A stretch of DNA of 31,205 bases from NCBI GenBank assembly GCA_047605605.1, contig JASGFG010000043.1, forward strand, positions 1 through 31,205. Reading direction: 5' to 3'. Origin of the DNA: JAATGA01 sp047605605 (GTDB lineage Bacteria > Pseudomonadota > Alphaproteobacteria > Rhodobacterales > Rhodobacteraceae). Below, in pieces: positions 16,968 through 25,022 of the stretch (the first letter of the stretch is position 1; each line of letters begins with the position of its first letter). A program made the translations under genes and the position numbers. Under the pieces are notes generated by a model that worked only from the letters and a program-made list of their open reading frames with translations, ran no database searches and had not been told where the DNA came from.

Positions 16968-17735
16968 TCAATAATCGTCGGTCTGGGTGAAGGTGCGCGC
17001 CAGCGCGGGGATGCCGGCGGTCAGTCCGCAATCGACCGGCAGGCAGGTGCCGGTGATCGCCGCGGCATGGGGCGAGGACAGGAACCATACCGCCTCGGCC
17101 ACGTCCTGCGGATCGACGATCCGGCCCAGGGGGTAATGCGCCGCCGCCTCACGGAAGACATCGGGGTTCTTCGCGGCCCGCGCCTGCCACGCCTGCGTCC
17201 GCACCGTTCCGGGCGCGACCGCATTGGCGCGCACGCCGTGGCGGCCGTATTCCACCGCGATCAGCCGCGTCAGGTGGATCATCCCGGCCTTGGCGGCGGA
17301 ATAGGCCGGGTGCCCGAACACCGCCATCCCGTTGACCGAGACGATATTGACCACCGACCCCCGCGCCCGGATCAGCGAGGGCGCCAGCGCCCGGAATGTC
17401 AGAAAGGCCGCGTCCAGGTTCAGCGCCCGGTCCGCCATCCAGTCGTCGACTCCGGTCGAATGCAGGCCCGCCGCCCGCGCGGCCCCCGCATTGTTGACCA
17501 GCGTGGCGACCTCGCCCGCCTCCTGCGCCAGGGCTGCCAGCCTTTCGCAGCTTTCAGGGCTGGTCACGTCGCATTCGACGGCGATGAACGCCTCGCCCAG
17601 GTGATCCGCGGCGGCCTTGGCGGCCGACAGGTCGCGGTCGGCCAGGACCACCGCGTCATGATCGGGCCGCAGCCGCGCCGCGATGCTGCGGCCGATGTCG
17701 CCGGCGGCGCCGGTCACGATGGCAAGACGGGCCAT
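16968..17735 (-). CDS. Short-chain dehydrogenase/reductase (SDR)
   Basis: NAD(P)-dependent oxidoreductase, 255 aa, cytoplasmic. Motifs: cofactor TGAAGDIG (8-15), acidic Asp32 in LADRD favouring NAD, NNAG (80-83), catalytic Ser132, Tyr144 and Lys148 (YSAAK), and the typical C-terminal GTCLPVDCGLTAG. The frame is open to 17810, overlapping rpiR, but the ATG at 17735 begins the Rossmann fold and follows a G-rich Shine-Dalgarno. It is the first enzyme gene after rpiR and 7 bases from the GH20 gene, so it probably oxidises or reduces a sugar or hydroxy-acid formed in that pathway. Substrate cannot be read from sequence. Confidence 0.9.
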   Translation of the reverse strand: MARLAIVTGAAGDIGRSIAARLRPDHDAVVLADRDLSAAKAAADHLGEAFIAVECDVTSPESCERLAALAQEAGEVATLVNNAGAARAAGLHSTGVDDWMADRALNLDAAFLTFRALAPSLIRARGSVVNIVSVNGMAVFGHPAYSAAKAGMIHLTRLIAVEYGRHGVRANAVAPGTVRTQAWQARAAKNPDVFREAAAHYPLGRIVDPQDVAEAVWFLSSPHAAAITGTCLPVDCGLTAGIPALARTFTQTDDY

Positions 17736-17806
17736 GCCCACCCCCTTCGCGGCAAGTCCCGAAACTGCCGGGCGCGGGCCGCCTGCCGCGCGCGGACAGG
17801 GGCGGA

Positions 17807-18736
17807 TCAATCGCCCAGAAGCTGGCGGTCGTCGCCGTCCCGGTGGCGGATCAGCTGTTCCTTGATGCCGCGCAGCACGCGCGCCGACCGGGGCCGGTCG
17901 GCATAGGCGACAAGGTTCGCCACGATGTCCACCACCGCCAGATAGGCATACCGGGTCGACGAGGCGCGAAAGATGTTCTGCCCCTCGGGCAGGTCCACCG
18001 CCAGCACGATCCCCGCCGCCGCCGCCACGGGCGAGCCGCTTTGCGTCAGCGCGATGGTCGGGATGCCCCGGTCGTGCAGCAGATCGAAACAGCGGACCAG
18101 TTCGGCATTCCGCCCGGTAAAGGACGATCCGAACACCACCGTCCCCGGCCCGGCCGCCGCCGCCAGCATCAGGTTCATCCCGTGATCGTTCGAGGCGGTG
18201 ATCCGGCAGCCAAGGCGGAACAGGCGGTTCTGCACCTCGTTCGCGATCATCGAGGAATTGCCGCCCGACCCGAAGGCATAGATCATCTGCGCCCCGGCCA
18301 GAGCCGCCACCGCCCGTTCCACCGCCGCAAGGTCCAGCGCCCGGTGCAGCTGGAACAGCGCGTTCTGCGCCTTGGTCACGATATCCTCGGCCACCTCCGT
18401 CGCCGTCGCCGTCACCGCCTCGGGGCGCAGATAGCGCAGGCCGACATAGGCGCTGCGGGCCAGTTGCACCTTGAAATCGGAAAAGCTGGCACAGCCGAGG
18501 CGGCGGCAGAACCGGGTGACGGTCGGCGGCGACACGCCCGCGCCCGTCGCAATCTCGGTGATCGAGGCATCGGCGGCGCGGTTCACATCGGCCAGCACAT
18601 ATTCGGCCAGCTTCCGTTCCATCGCGGAAAGCCGCCCCTCCTCATCCGTCAGGGCCGCGATCAGGTCGCCCGCCGAAAGCGGCGCCTGCGGGGCGTCCTC
18701 GGGGTCTTCGGTCAGGGCGGTCTCTGGCGAGGACAT
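17807..18736 (-). CDS. MurR/RpiR-family transcriptional regulator
   Basis: Regulator with an N-terminal HTH_6 domain (about 25-100; helix-turn-helix ITEIATGAGVSPPTVTRFCRRLG) and a C-terminal SIS sugar-phosphate-binding domain (about 135-265; MIYAFGSGGNSSMIANEVQ). 309 aa from the ATG at 18736. A longer frame reaches 18832, but that part is AT-rich promoter-like sequence, so I rejected it. No good Shine-Dalgarno is visible. Family members respond to amino-sugar or sugar phosphates. Its position at the centre of two diverging operons and the palindromes between them make it the likely regulator of both. Effector unknown; an amino-sugar phosphate is a reasonable guess given the GH20 gene. Confidence 0.92.
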   Translation of the reverse strand: MSSPETALTEDPEDAPQAPLSAGDLIAALTDEEGRLSAMERKLAEYVLADVNRAADASITEIATGAGVSPPTVTRFCRRLGCASFSDFKVQLARSAYVGLRYLRPEAVTATATEVAEDIVTKAQNALFQLHRALDLAAVERAVAALAGAQMIYAFGSGGNSSMIANEVQNRLFRLGCRITASNDHGMNLMLAAAAGPGTVVFGSSFTGRNAELVRCFDLLHDRGIPTIALTQSGSPVAAAAGIVLAVDLPEGQNIFRASSTRYAYLAVVDIVANLVAYADRPRSARVLRGIKEQLIRHRDGDDRQLLGD

Positions 18737-18765
18737 GGATTTCCGAAATTCATTTTCGTTCTTCC

Positions 18766-18795
18766 TTGACAGATAGCCATATCTGCCGCGAGTAT
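18766..18795 (+). promoter_or_regulatory. Candidate promoter of the rightward RpiR-locus operon with overlapping inverted repeat
   Basis: A perfect -35 TTGACA (18766-18771) is followed after 18 bases by a weak -10 GAGTAT (18790-18795). The inverted repeat CAGATA/TATCTG (18770-18775 and 18780-18785) overlaps the -35 and spacer. A third half-site, CAGATA, lies at 18798-18803. The arrangement is what an RpiR-type operator would look like, but the -10 is poor. Confidence 0.4.
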
Positions 18796-18817
18796 TCCAG
18801 ATAATATGCAAGGAAGC

Positions 18818-18831
18818 TGAAAAGATTTTCA
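18818..18831. promoter_or_regulatory. Palindrome TGAAAA-GA-TTTTCA, candidate RpiR operator
   Basis: Perfect 6-bp arms with a 2-base centre, ending one base before the ATG at 18833. Three direct copies of the same TGAAAA half-site occur upstream of the transporter genes at 21959, 21980 and 21991. It would cover the translation start and the early transcribed region of the rightward operon. Confidence 0.5.
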
Positions 18832-18832
18832 C

Positions 18833-19354
18833 ATGGCCCCGGATCTTTCCAAGACGCCGCGCGATCCCTTCCTGAACCCCTTCCCCCCCTCCGACCCCGA
18901 CCGCCGCGCGATCTGGGACATGCTGGTGCCGCGCGACATCGACGCCTTCGTGACGGCCGACTGGTCGGCGGTGGCGGGCGATTTCATCGCGGCGAACTTC
19001 ACCGGGATCAGCGGGAATTTCCAGTCAGATCCCGACGGCTTCAGCCTGGCCTTCCCCACGCTGGACGCCTATCGCGCCGAATGGCTGCGGCAGGCGGATG
19101 ACTTCGTGGCGGCGAAGAAGGCCGGGGCTTTCGCAGGCGATCCGCGCGACGGCATCTTTGCCGCGACCCGGCTGGAAACCATCGAGATCGACGGCGATGC
19201 GGCGCTGGTGCGCAAGAAATTCGACGGCCACCTGCCCAAGGCCGACGGCACCGCGGACCGGATGAACTGGCAGACGCTTTACATCTGTCGCCGCGATGGC
19301 GGGCGATGGAAGATCGCGGGCTTCGTCGGCTATCTGCCGCATGTCAGGGACTGA
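18833..19354 (+). CDS. NTF2-like fold protein of unknown function
   Basis: 173-aa cytoplasmic protein with no signal peptide. The alternation of an N-terminal helix (DIDAFVTADWSAVAGDFI), aromatic-rich middle and C-terminal strands (AALVRKKFDGHL, WQTLYICRRDGGRWKIAGFVGYLP) fits the SnoaL/NTF2-like cone fold, which hosts isomerases, dehydratases and non-enzymatic binding proteins. This is fold-level recognition only. It is the first gene of the rightward operon, 4 bases before the second M81 gene. The ATG directly follows the TGAAAA palindrome; the nearest purine-rich ribosome-binding candidate, AGGAAG at 18811, is unusually far away. Confidence 0.75.
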   Translation: MAPDLSKTPRDPFLNPFPPSDPDRRAIWDMLVPRDIDAFVTADWSAVAGDFIAANFTGISGNFQSDPDGFSLAFPTLDAYRAEWLRQADDFVAAKKAGAFAGDPRDGIFAATRLETIEIDGDAALVRKKFDGHLPKADGTADRMNWQTLYICRRDGGRWKIAGFVGYLPHVRD

Positions 19355-19358
19355 CGCC

Positions 19359-20852
19359 ATGGTCCGGCGCATCTTCACCGCGGCCCTGGCGACCGAGACC
19401 AACACCTTTTCCCCCATCGTCATCGACCGCCACGGGTTCGAGGGCTCGCTTTACGCCCCGCCCGGCCAGCATCCCGAAACGCCGACGCTCTGCACCGCGC
19501 CGATCACCGTGGGCCGCCGGGTCTGCGCCGAACTGGGCTGGACGCTGATCGAGGGCACCGCCGCCTGGGCCGACCCCGCCGGCCTTGTGGCGCGCGGCAC
19601 CTATGAGGGGCTGCGGGATGAGATTCTGGACCAGCTGCGCGCCGCGCTGCCGGTGGATGCGGTGGTCCTTGGCCTGCATGGCGCCATGGTGGCGCAGGGC
19701 TACATCGACCCCGAGGGCGATTTCCTGACCCGTGTGCGAGACATCGTGGGGCCGCAGGTGCTGGTCTGCGCCGAACTGGACCCCCACAGCCACCTGACCG
19801 CGAAACGGGTGGCGGCGGTGAAATTCTTTACCGTCTTCAAGGAATTTCCCCATACCGATTTCGTCGACCGGGCCGAAGACCTGTGGCGCATCGCCGTCGA
19901 CACGCTGGAGGGGCGGGTGAACCCGGTCATGTCTGTCTTCGACTGCCGGATGATCGACGTGTTCCCCACCTCGCGCCAACCGATGCGGGGCTTTGTCGAC
20001 CGGCTGGTGCAGATCGAGGCGACGGACCCCAAGGTGCTGTCGCTGTCGGCCATCCATGGCTTCATGGCGGGCGACGTGCCCGAGATGGGGACGAAGATGA
20101 TCGCCGTCACCGATGGCGATGCCGCTTATGGCGCCGCTTTGGCGCGGCGGCTGGGGCTGGTGCTGTTCGCCAACCGGGGCAAGCATCTGATGCCCTCGAT
20201 GGACGAGGGTCAGGCGGTGGCCCGCGCCATGGCCGCGCCGCAGGGCCCGGTGGTCATCGCCGACATGTGGGACAATCCCGGCGGCGGCACGGCGGGGGAT
20301 GCGACCGTCATCCTGAAGGAACTGCTGGCGCGGGGCGCGCGCGAGGTGGCGGTCGGCACGATCTGGGACCCGGTGGCGGTGCAACTGTGCTTTGCTGCGG
20401 GCGTGGGGGCAGAGATGCCGCTGCGGTTCGGCGCCAAGTCCGCCCCCCTGACGGGCGAGCCGGTGGATGCGCTGGTGCGGGTGGTCGCGCTGAACGCCAC
20501 GGCAGAGATGGCCTTTGGCGAAAGCGTCGTGCCCTTTGGTCCCGCCGCGCGGATCGCGCTGCTGGCGGCGGACGGCGCGGAAACCGGGGTCGAGGTCATC
20601 CTGAACACCATACGGGCGCAGAACTATGACCCCTCGCTGTTCACCGCCATGGGCATCGACCCGATGGCGCAGCGGATTCTGGTGATCAAATCCACCAACC
20701 ATTTCTATGCGGCCTTCGTGAAGATCGCCTCTGAAATCCTGTATTGCTCGGCCGGGAAGCCCTATCCGAACGATCCCGCCACAAACCCCTATCGTCTGGT
20801 CCGCCGCGACATCTGGCCGATCTGCGACAACCCGTTCGAGGAGACGCCGTGA
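19359..20852 (+). CDS. M81 family metallohydrolase (MlrC-like), paralogue 2
   Basis: Second MlrC-type protein of the locus, 497 aa, cytoplasmic. Predicted metal-site residues are retained: Glu13 (ATETNTFSP), His107 (GLHGAM), Asp141 and His143 (ELDPHSH) and His165 (KEFPHTD). The C-terminal domain begins near 300 with IADMWDNPGGGTAGDATVILKEL. The frame opens at 19296 inside the preceding gene, but the family N-terminus begins at the ATG at 19359, preceded by AGGGA; it lies 4 bases after the previous stop. It overlaps the next gene (GTGA). Pairing with a D-threonine aldolase/D-serine dehydratase-like enzyme suggests it releases an amino- or hydroxy-acid from an amide; that is inference. Confidence 0.9.
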   Translation: MVRRIFTAALATETNTFSPIVIDRHGFEGSLYAPPGQHPETPTLCTAPITVGRRVCAELGWTLIEGTAAWADPAGLVARGTYEGLRDEILDQLRAALPVDAVVLGLHGAMVAQGYIDPEGDFLTRVRDIVGPQVLVCAELDPHSHLTAKRVAAVKFFTVFKEFPHTDFVDRAEDLWRIAVDTLEGRVNPVMSVFDCRMIDVFPTSRQPMRGFVDRLVQIEATDPKVLSLSAIHGFMAGDVPEMGTKMIAVTDGDAAYGAALARRLGLVLFANRGKHLMPSMDEGQAVARAMAAPQGPVVIADMWDNPGGGTAGDATVILKELLARGAREVAVGTIWDPVAVQLCFAAGVGAEMPLRFGAKSAPLTGEPVDALVRVVALNATAEMAFGESVVPFGPAARIALLAADGAETGVEVILNTIRAQNYDPSLFTAMGIDPMAQRILVIKSTNHFYAAFVKIASEILYCSAGKPYPNDPATNPYRLVRRDIWPICDNPFEETP

Positions 20853-21937
20853 CCTTTCCCTGGCCCGAACCCGGCACGCCGCTGGCCGATGTGCCCACCC
20901 CCATGCCGGTGATCGACGAGGATCGTCTGGCCGCCAACATCGCCCGCGCCCAAGGCTATATGGATGCGCATGGTCTGGCGTTCCGTCCGCATATCAAGAC
21001 CCACAAGATCCCCGCCATCGCCCACCAGCAGATCGACGCGGGCGCAACCGGCATCAACTGCCAGAAGCTCACCGAGGCCGAGGTCTTTGCCGATGCCGGT
21101 TTCGAGGACATCCTGATCACCTACAACCTGCTGGGTGCCGCGCGCCTGGCGCGGCTGGCTGCCCTGAACGCCCGCGTCGCGCGGCTGAGCGTGGTGGCCG
21201 ACAGCGCGGTCACGGTGGACGGGCTGGCCGCCGCCTTCACCGCCGGCCGGCCGCTGACGGTGCTGGTCGAATGCGACACCGGCGGCGGGCGCTGCGGAGT
21301 GCAGACGCCGGATCAGGCGGCCGAACTCGCCCTCCGCATCGCCGCCGCGCCGGGGCTGCGGTTCGGCGGCCTGCTGACCTATCCGGCAGCGGGCGGCGCC
21401 ACGCGGGTGGAACGGTTTCTCTCCGAGGCCATGGCACTGCTGGCGGCGCGGGGCCTGCCCTGCCCGGTGCGGTCGAACGGCGGCAGCCCCGACCTGTGGC
21501 AGGCGCATCTGGTGCCCTCTGCCACCGAGCATCGCGCCGGAACCTATGTCTACAACGACCGCAGCATGGTGCGCGCGGGGGAATGCGAGCCGGGCGATCT
21601 GGCCATGCATGTGCTGGCCACGGTCGTTTCGCGCCCGACGCCCGACCGCGCGATCCTGGATACCGGGTCCAAGACGCTGAGCTCGGATCTTTTCGGCCTT
21701 GACGGTTATGGCGAGATCGAGGGCCTGCCCGGCGCGCGGATCACCGGCCTGTCCGAGGAACACGGCACCGTCGATCTGTCGGCCTGCACCGGCCCGCGGC
21801 CGGGGGTGGGCGACCGGGTGCGGGTGGTGCCGAATCACACCTGCGTCGTGTCGAACCTGTTCGACCGGATGGTGTTCCACCGCGACGGCATCGTCACGAG
21901 GGTGGAACCTGTCGCTGCCCGCGGAACGGTCTGGTAG
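20849..21937 (+). CDS. D-threonine aldolase / D-serine dehydratase-like PLP enzyme
   Basis: Fold-type III PLP enzyme (alanine racemase N-terminal barrel plus DSD1-type C-terminal metal domain), 362 aa. The cofactor lysine is Lys50 in RPHIKTHK (46-53), and the C-terminal metal pair is His330 and Cys332 in PNHTC. Relatives cleave D-threonine-type beta-hydroxy-D-amino acids or dehydrate D-serine. The start is GTG at 20849, overlapping the previous stop as GTGA, with GAGGAG 5 bases upstream; no in-frame ATG begins the conserved region. It is the last gene of the tight three-gene rightward group, and its coupling with the M81 gene implies a shared substrate. Which D-amino acid is unknown. Confidence 0.88.
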   Translation: MTFPWPEPGTPLADVPTPMPVIDEDRLAANIARAQGYMDAHGLAFRPHIKTHKIPAIAHQQIDAGATGINCQKLTEAEVFADAGFEDILITYNLLGAARLARLAALNARVARLSVVADSAVTVDGLAAAFTAGRPLTVLVECDTGGGRCGVQTPDQAAELALRIAAAPGLRFGGLLTYPAAGGATRVERFLSEAMALLAARGLPCPVRSNGGSPDLWQAHLVPSATEHRAGTYVYNDRSMVRAGECEPGDLAMHVLATVVSRPTPDRAILDTGSKTLSSDLFGLDGYGEIEGLPGARITGLSEEHGTVDLSACTGPRPGVGDRVRVVPNHTCVVSNLFDRMVFHRDGIVTRVEPVAARGTVW

Positions 21938-21958
21938 CGCGAAACTTGCGGCGGCTTG

Positions 21959-21996
21959 TGAAAACGAATTACGTCCGCATGAAAACCTTATGAAAA
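21959..21996 (+). repeat. Three phased TGAAAA direct repeats upstream of the transporter genes
   Basis: TGAAAA occurs at 21959-21964, 21980-21985 and 21991-21996, spaced 21 and 11 bases, i.e. about two helical turns and one. The last copy directly precedes the -35 candidate at 22000. The half-site is the same as in the palindrome at 18818-18831, so these are candidate RpiR sites. Short A-rich words can arise by chance, but they are rare in this GC-rich sequence. Confidence 0.4.
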
Positions 21997-21999
21997 ACA

Positions 22000-22029
22000 T
22001 TGACGAAATACCGTGGTATCGCCCATGAT
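22000..22029 (+). promoter_or_regulatory. Candidate promoter of the oxidoreductase-transporter operon with ATACC-GT-GGTAT operator
   Basis: TTGACG (22000-22005) and CATGAT (22024-22029) are separated by 18 bases. The spacer holds the inverted repeat ATACC/GGTAT (22008-22012 and 22015-22019). It would give a leader of about 30 bases before the ATG at 22066. The position between -35 and -10 is typical of a repressor site. Confidence 0.45.
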
Positions 22030-22065
22030 CAAGAAAAAGAATTTCGTCACCGCAGGGGGTGCGCA

Positions 22066-23223
22066 ATGAAGGTGGGCATCATCGGCCTTGGCTTCCGGCT
22101 TGGCTATCTGGGCCATGTGTTCAACCAGATGGACCCGGAGTTCGAGATCGTGGGCTATGTCGATCCCGCGCCCGCGGGCCTGCCGACGCTGCTGGAAAAC
22201 GGCGTCGCGCCCGGCATCCCATACGCCACGCCCCAGGACCTGATCCGCGCCGGCGGGTTCGACCTCTTGATGGTCGGCTCGCCCAACCACCTGCACCTCG
22301 ATCACATCCGGCTGGGGCTGGAGGCGGGGCTGAAGGTGTTTTCCGAAAAGCCCATCGTCGCCAGCATTGAGCATACCTATGAACTGGCGAAACTGCTGGG
22401 CAAGTATGGGCATGACCGGCTGATGGTGGGCCTGGTCCTGCGCTATGCGCCGATGTATCGCGACCTGCTGGCGGCGCGCGATGCGGGCCAGCTGGGCAAG
22501 GTCGTGTCGATCGAGGCGGCCGAACACATCTTCCCCTATCACGGCGCCTTCTTCATGCGCGACTGGCGGCGATACGAGAAATGGTCCGGCAGCTTCATGC
22601 TGGAGAAATGCTGTCACGACCTGGACCTGTATAACGGCGTCATCGGTGCGCGGCCCGAACGGGTGGCGAGCTTTGGCGGGCGCAAGACCTTTGTGCCGGA
22701 AAACGACCCCCGGTTGGAGGGGGTGAACGACCTGGGCCTGTTCCACCGCAAGCCGTCGGGCTGGAACGGGTCGGACCGGGTGTTCGACACCGATGCCGAC
22801 ATCATCGACTATCAGGTGGCCATCGTCGAATATGCGAACGGGGTGGGGATGAACTTCCACACCAACCTGAACGCCCCCGACCAGTTCCGCCGCTTTGCCA
22901 TCTTCGGCACTCGGGGGCAGGCCGAGGGCGATTTCATCCGCGGCTTCTTCAACGTCACCGACGTGCTGACCGAGACGCGCATCCTGCACAAGGAATACAA
23001 GGCCACCGCCCTGTCGCAGCACTATGGCGCCGACGAACAGATGGCGGCCGAGGTCGTGGCCCATGTGATGCACGGCGGCCCCCTGCCAGTGTCGCCGCTG
23101 GATGCGCTGGAGGCGGGGATCCTGGCGCTGGCCATGGACGATGCGCGGCGGTCGAAACAGGTTGTCGACCTGCGCCCGGTGTGGGACCGTTACGATGCCT
23201 GCCTGTTGAGAAAGGCCGCGTGA
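22066..23223 (+). CDS. Gfo/Idh/MocA-family oxidoreductase
   Basis: NAD(P)-dependent dehydrogenase of sugars or sugar derivatives, 385 aa. The N-terminal Rossmann domain begins MKVGIIGLGFRLGYLG (glycine motif 7-13) and contains the SEKP signature (about 107-110) and PNHLHLDHIRLGLEAG. The C-terminal domain has the substrate-side residues EKCCHDLDLYNGVIG with the family His. The ATG at 22066 follows AGGGGG by 7 bases; an upstream in-frame ATG at 22000 lies within the promoter candidate and was rejected. It is first in an operon with the CUT1 importer, so it probably acts on the imported sugar or its hydrolysis product. Substrate unknown. Confidence 0.9.
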   Translation: MKVGIIGLGFRLGYLGHVFNQMDPEFEIVGYVDPAPAGLPTLLENGVAPGIPYATPQDLIRAGGFDLLMVGSPNHLHLDHIRLGLEAGLKVFSEKPIVASIEHTYELAKLLGKYGHDRLMVGLVLRYAPMYRDLLAARDAGQLGKVVSIEAAEHIFPYHGAFFMRDWRRYEKWSGSFMLEKCCHDLDLYNGVIGARPERVASFGGRKTFVPENDPRLEGVNDLGLFHRKPSGWNGSDRVFDTDADIIDYQVAIVEYANGVGMNFHTNLNAPDQFRRFAIFGTRGQAEGDFIRGFFNVTDVLTETRILHKEYKATALSQHYGADEQMAAEVVAHVMHGGPLPVSPLDALEAGILALAMDDARRSKQVVDLRPVWDRYDACLLRKAA

Positions 23224-23227
23224 CGCG

Positions 23228-24115
23228 ATGATGAACATGCGCCAGAACCGTATCTTTGCCTGGGCGCTGCTGGCCCCGGCGATCCTTTATGTTCTGGTCA
23301 TCGTCGCCTATCCGCTGGTGGAAACCTTCCGGCTTTCGTTCACCGACGCCTCGCTGAAGAAAGAGGTGAACTATGTCGGCTGGACCAACTATGCCAAGAT
23401 CTTCAACGACACCTTTGGCGGCGTGATCGTCCGCACCTTTACCTGGACGTTCTTTTCGGTGCTTTTCAAGATGGTGATCGGCACCTGCGGGGCGGTGCTG
23501 CTGAACGCCGCAGTGCCGGGGCGCCATCTGTTCCGCATCCTGACCATGCCGCCATGGATCGTGCCCATGGCCATCGGCATCTTCATGTGGAGCTGGATGT
23601 ACAACGGCCAGTTCGGCATGATCTCGGGCCTGTTGCAGCGGTTCGGGCTGGTCGACGGGCCGGTGGCGTTCCTGGGCTATGGCAATACCGCCTATTGGGC
23701 GACCATCGTGACCGACGTGTGGATTGGCGTGCCGATGGTGACGATCTATTTCCTGGCCGCGATCCAGTCGATCCCGCGCGACCTGTACGAGGCCGCATGG
23801 ACCGATGGCGCATCCCGCTGGATGCGGTTCCGCCGCATCACCCTGCCGCTGATGATGCCGGCCGTCATCACCATGTCGATGCTGTCGCTGATCGCCACCT
23901 TCAACTCTTTCGACATCATCTGGATCCTGACCAAGGGCGGACCCTCGGGCCAGACCACGACGATGATCATCGACACCTATCACACCGCTATCGGGTCAAA
24001 GAAATACGGCGAGGGGTCGGCCCGGGCGGTGGTGATCTGCATCTTCCTGTCGCTGTTCTGCCTGGCCTATTTCCGGGTCACGCGGAAATTGCAGACCATC
24101 GGCGGAAAGGACTGA
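23228..24115 (+). CDS. CUT1 sugar ABC transporter permease (MalF/UgpA type)
   Basis: One of two membrane subunits of the importer, 295 aa with six predicted membrane segments starting with AWALLAPAILYVLVIVAYPLV (11-31). The EAA loop that contacts the ATPase is EAAWTDGASRWMRFRRITLP (188-207). The start is 4 bases after the previous stop. Two further in-frame ATGs at 23231 and 23237 could be used, and I see no strong Shine-Dalgarno to decide between them. It pairs with the permease at 24119, 3 bases downstream. Confidence 0.93.
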   Translation: MMNMRQNRIFAWALLAPAILYVLVIVAYPLVETFRLSFTDASLKKEVNYVGWTNYAKIFNDTFGGVIVRTFTWTFFSVLFKMVIGTCGAVLLNAAVPGRHLFRILTMPPWIVPMAIGIFMWSWMYNGQFGMISGLLQRFGLVDGPVAFLGYGNTAYWATIVTDVWIGVPMVTIYFLAAIQSIPRDLYEAAWTDGASRWMRFRRITLPLMMPAVITMSMLSLIATFNSFDIIWILTKGGPSGQTTTMIIDTYHTAIGSKKYGEGSARAVVICIFLSLFCLAYFRVTRKLQTIGGKD

Positions 24116-24118
24116 TCC

Positions 24119-24988
24119 ATGGCGCTTTTCCGCGACGACAACACGCCGATGATCGACCGCTACCGCTGGTGGGAAGTGATCGGCATCTATGCGGGCATCT
24201 TCGTCTTTCTGACGTTCCTGTTGTCGCCCTTTGTCGAAGGCTTCCTGGTCAGCCTTCGCCCGCTGGCCCAGCTGTTCACCTCGCCCTACAGCTTCATCCC
24301 CGAGAACGGCAGCTTTGACGCCTATCGCGGCGTGTTCGAGCATCTGCCGAACTTCTGGCGGTTCGTGTTCAACTCGTTCCTGATCTCGTCGGTGGTGACG
24401 GTGGTGGTGCTGTGCCTTGTGGTGCCAGCCGCCTATGCCTTTGCGCGGTTCAACTTCAAGGGGATGGGCGTGGTGCTGGCCTGTTTCCTTGCCGTCAGCA
24501 TGTTTTCCGGCGCGGTGCTGCTGATCCCGCTGTTCCGGCTGATGCGCAGCTTCGGCATCCTGAACACCTATTGGGCGATGATCATTCCGGGCGTGGCCTT
24601 CCTGATCCCTTCGGCGATCTGGCTGCTGCGCACCTATATGATGCGCATCCCGCTGGAACTGAACGAGGCGGCCTATATGGACGGCGCCTCGAACTTCTAC
24701 ACCTTCCGCCGGGTGATCCTGCCGATCGCGCGGCCGGGCATCATCGTCGTCGCGATCATGACCTTCATCGGCGCCTATTCGCAGCAATTCGTCTTTGCGC
24801 TGACCTTCAACTCCAAGACCGAGTACATGCCCCTGCCCATCGGCCTGAACGCCTTTTTCGGCAAGCAGGAGGTGATCTGGAACGAGTTGATGGCCGCGGC
24901 CTTCATGGGCATCACGCCCGCCGTGATCATCATCTTCTTCCTGCAACGCTATCTCGTCGGCGGGCTGACCGCCGGCGCGGTGAAATAA
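24119..24988 (+). CDS. CUT1 sugar ABC transporter permease (MalG/UgpE type)
   Basis: Second membrane subunit, 289 aa, with about six membrane segments (first at about 20-40) and the EAA loop EAAYMDGASNFYTFRRVILP (183-202). A periplasmic loop of about 35 residues after the first segment (SLRPLAQLFTSPYSFIPENG) matches the MalG type. Start ATG at 24119 lies 3 bases beyond the preceding gene. It forms the heterodimeric channel with the preceding permease and is followed by the binding-protein gene after 34 bases. Confidence 0.93.
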   Translation: MALFRDDNTPMIDRYRWWEVIGIYAGIFVFLTFLLSPFVEGFLVSLRPLAQLFTSPYSFIPENGSFDAYRGVFEHLPNFWRFVFNSFLISSVVTVVVLCLVVPAAYAFARFNFKGMGVVLACFLAVSMFSGAVLLIPLFRLMRSFGILNTYWAMIIPGVAFLIPSAIWLLRTYMMRIPLELNEAAYMDGASNFYTFRRVILPIARPGIIVVAIMTFIGAYSQQFVFALTFNSKTEYMPLPIGLNAFFGKQEVIWNELMAAAFMGITPAVIIIFFLQRYLVGGLTAGAVK

Positions 24989-25022
24989 CAAGACCAATCA
25001 CACACAACCGGGAGAAAACGAC

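Noticed and set aside
14870..16990. 706-codon plus-strand frame antisense to the GH20 gene
   Set aside because: Shadow of the GH20 coding sequence; composition dominated by Arg, Gly, Gln, His and Pro with no recognisable fold.
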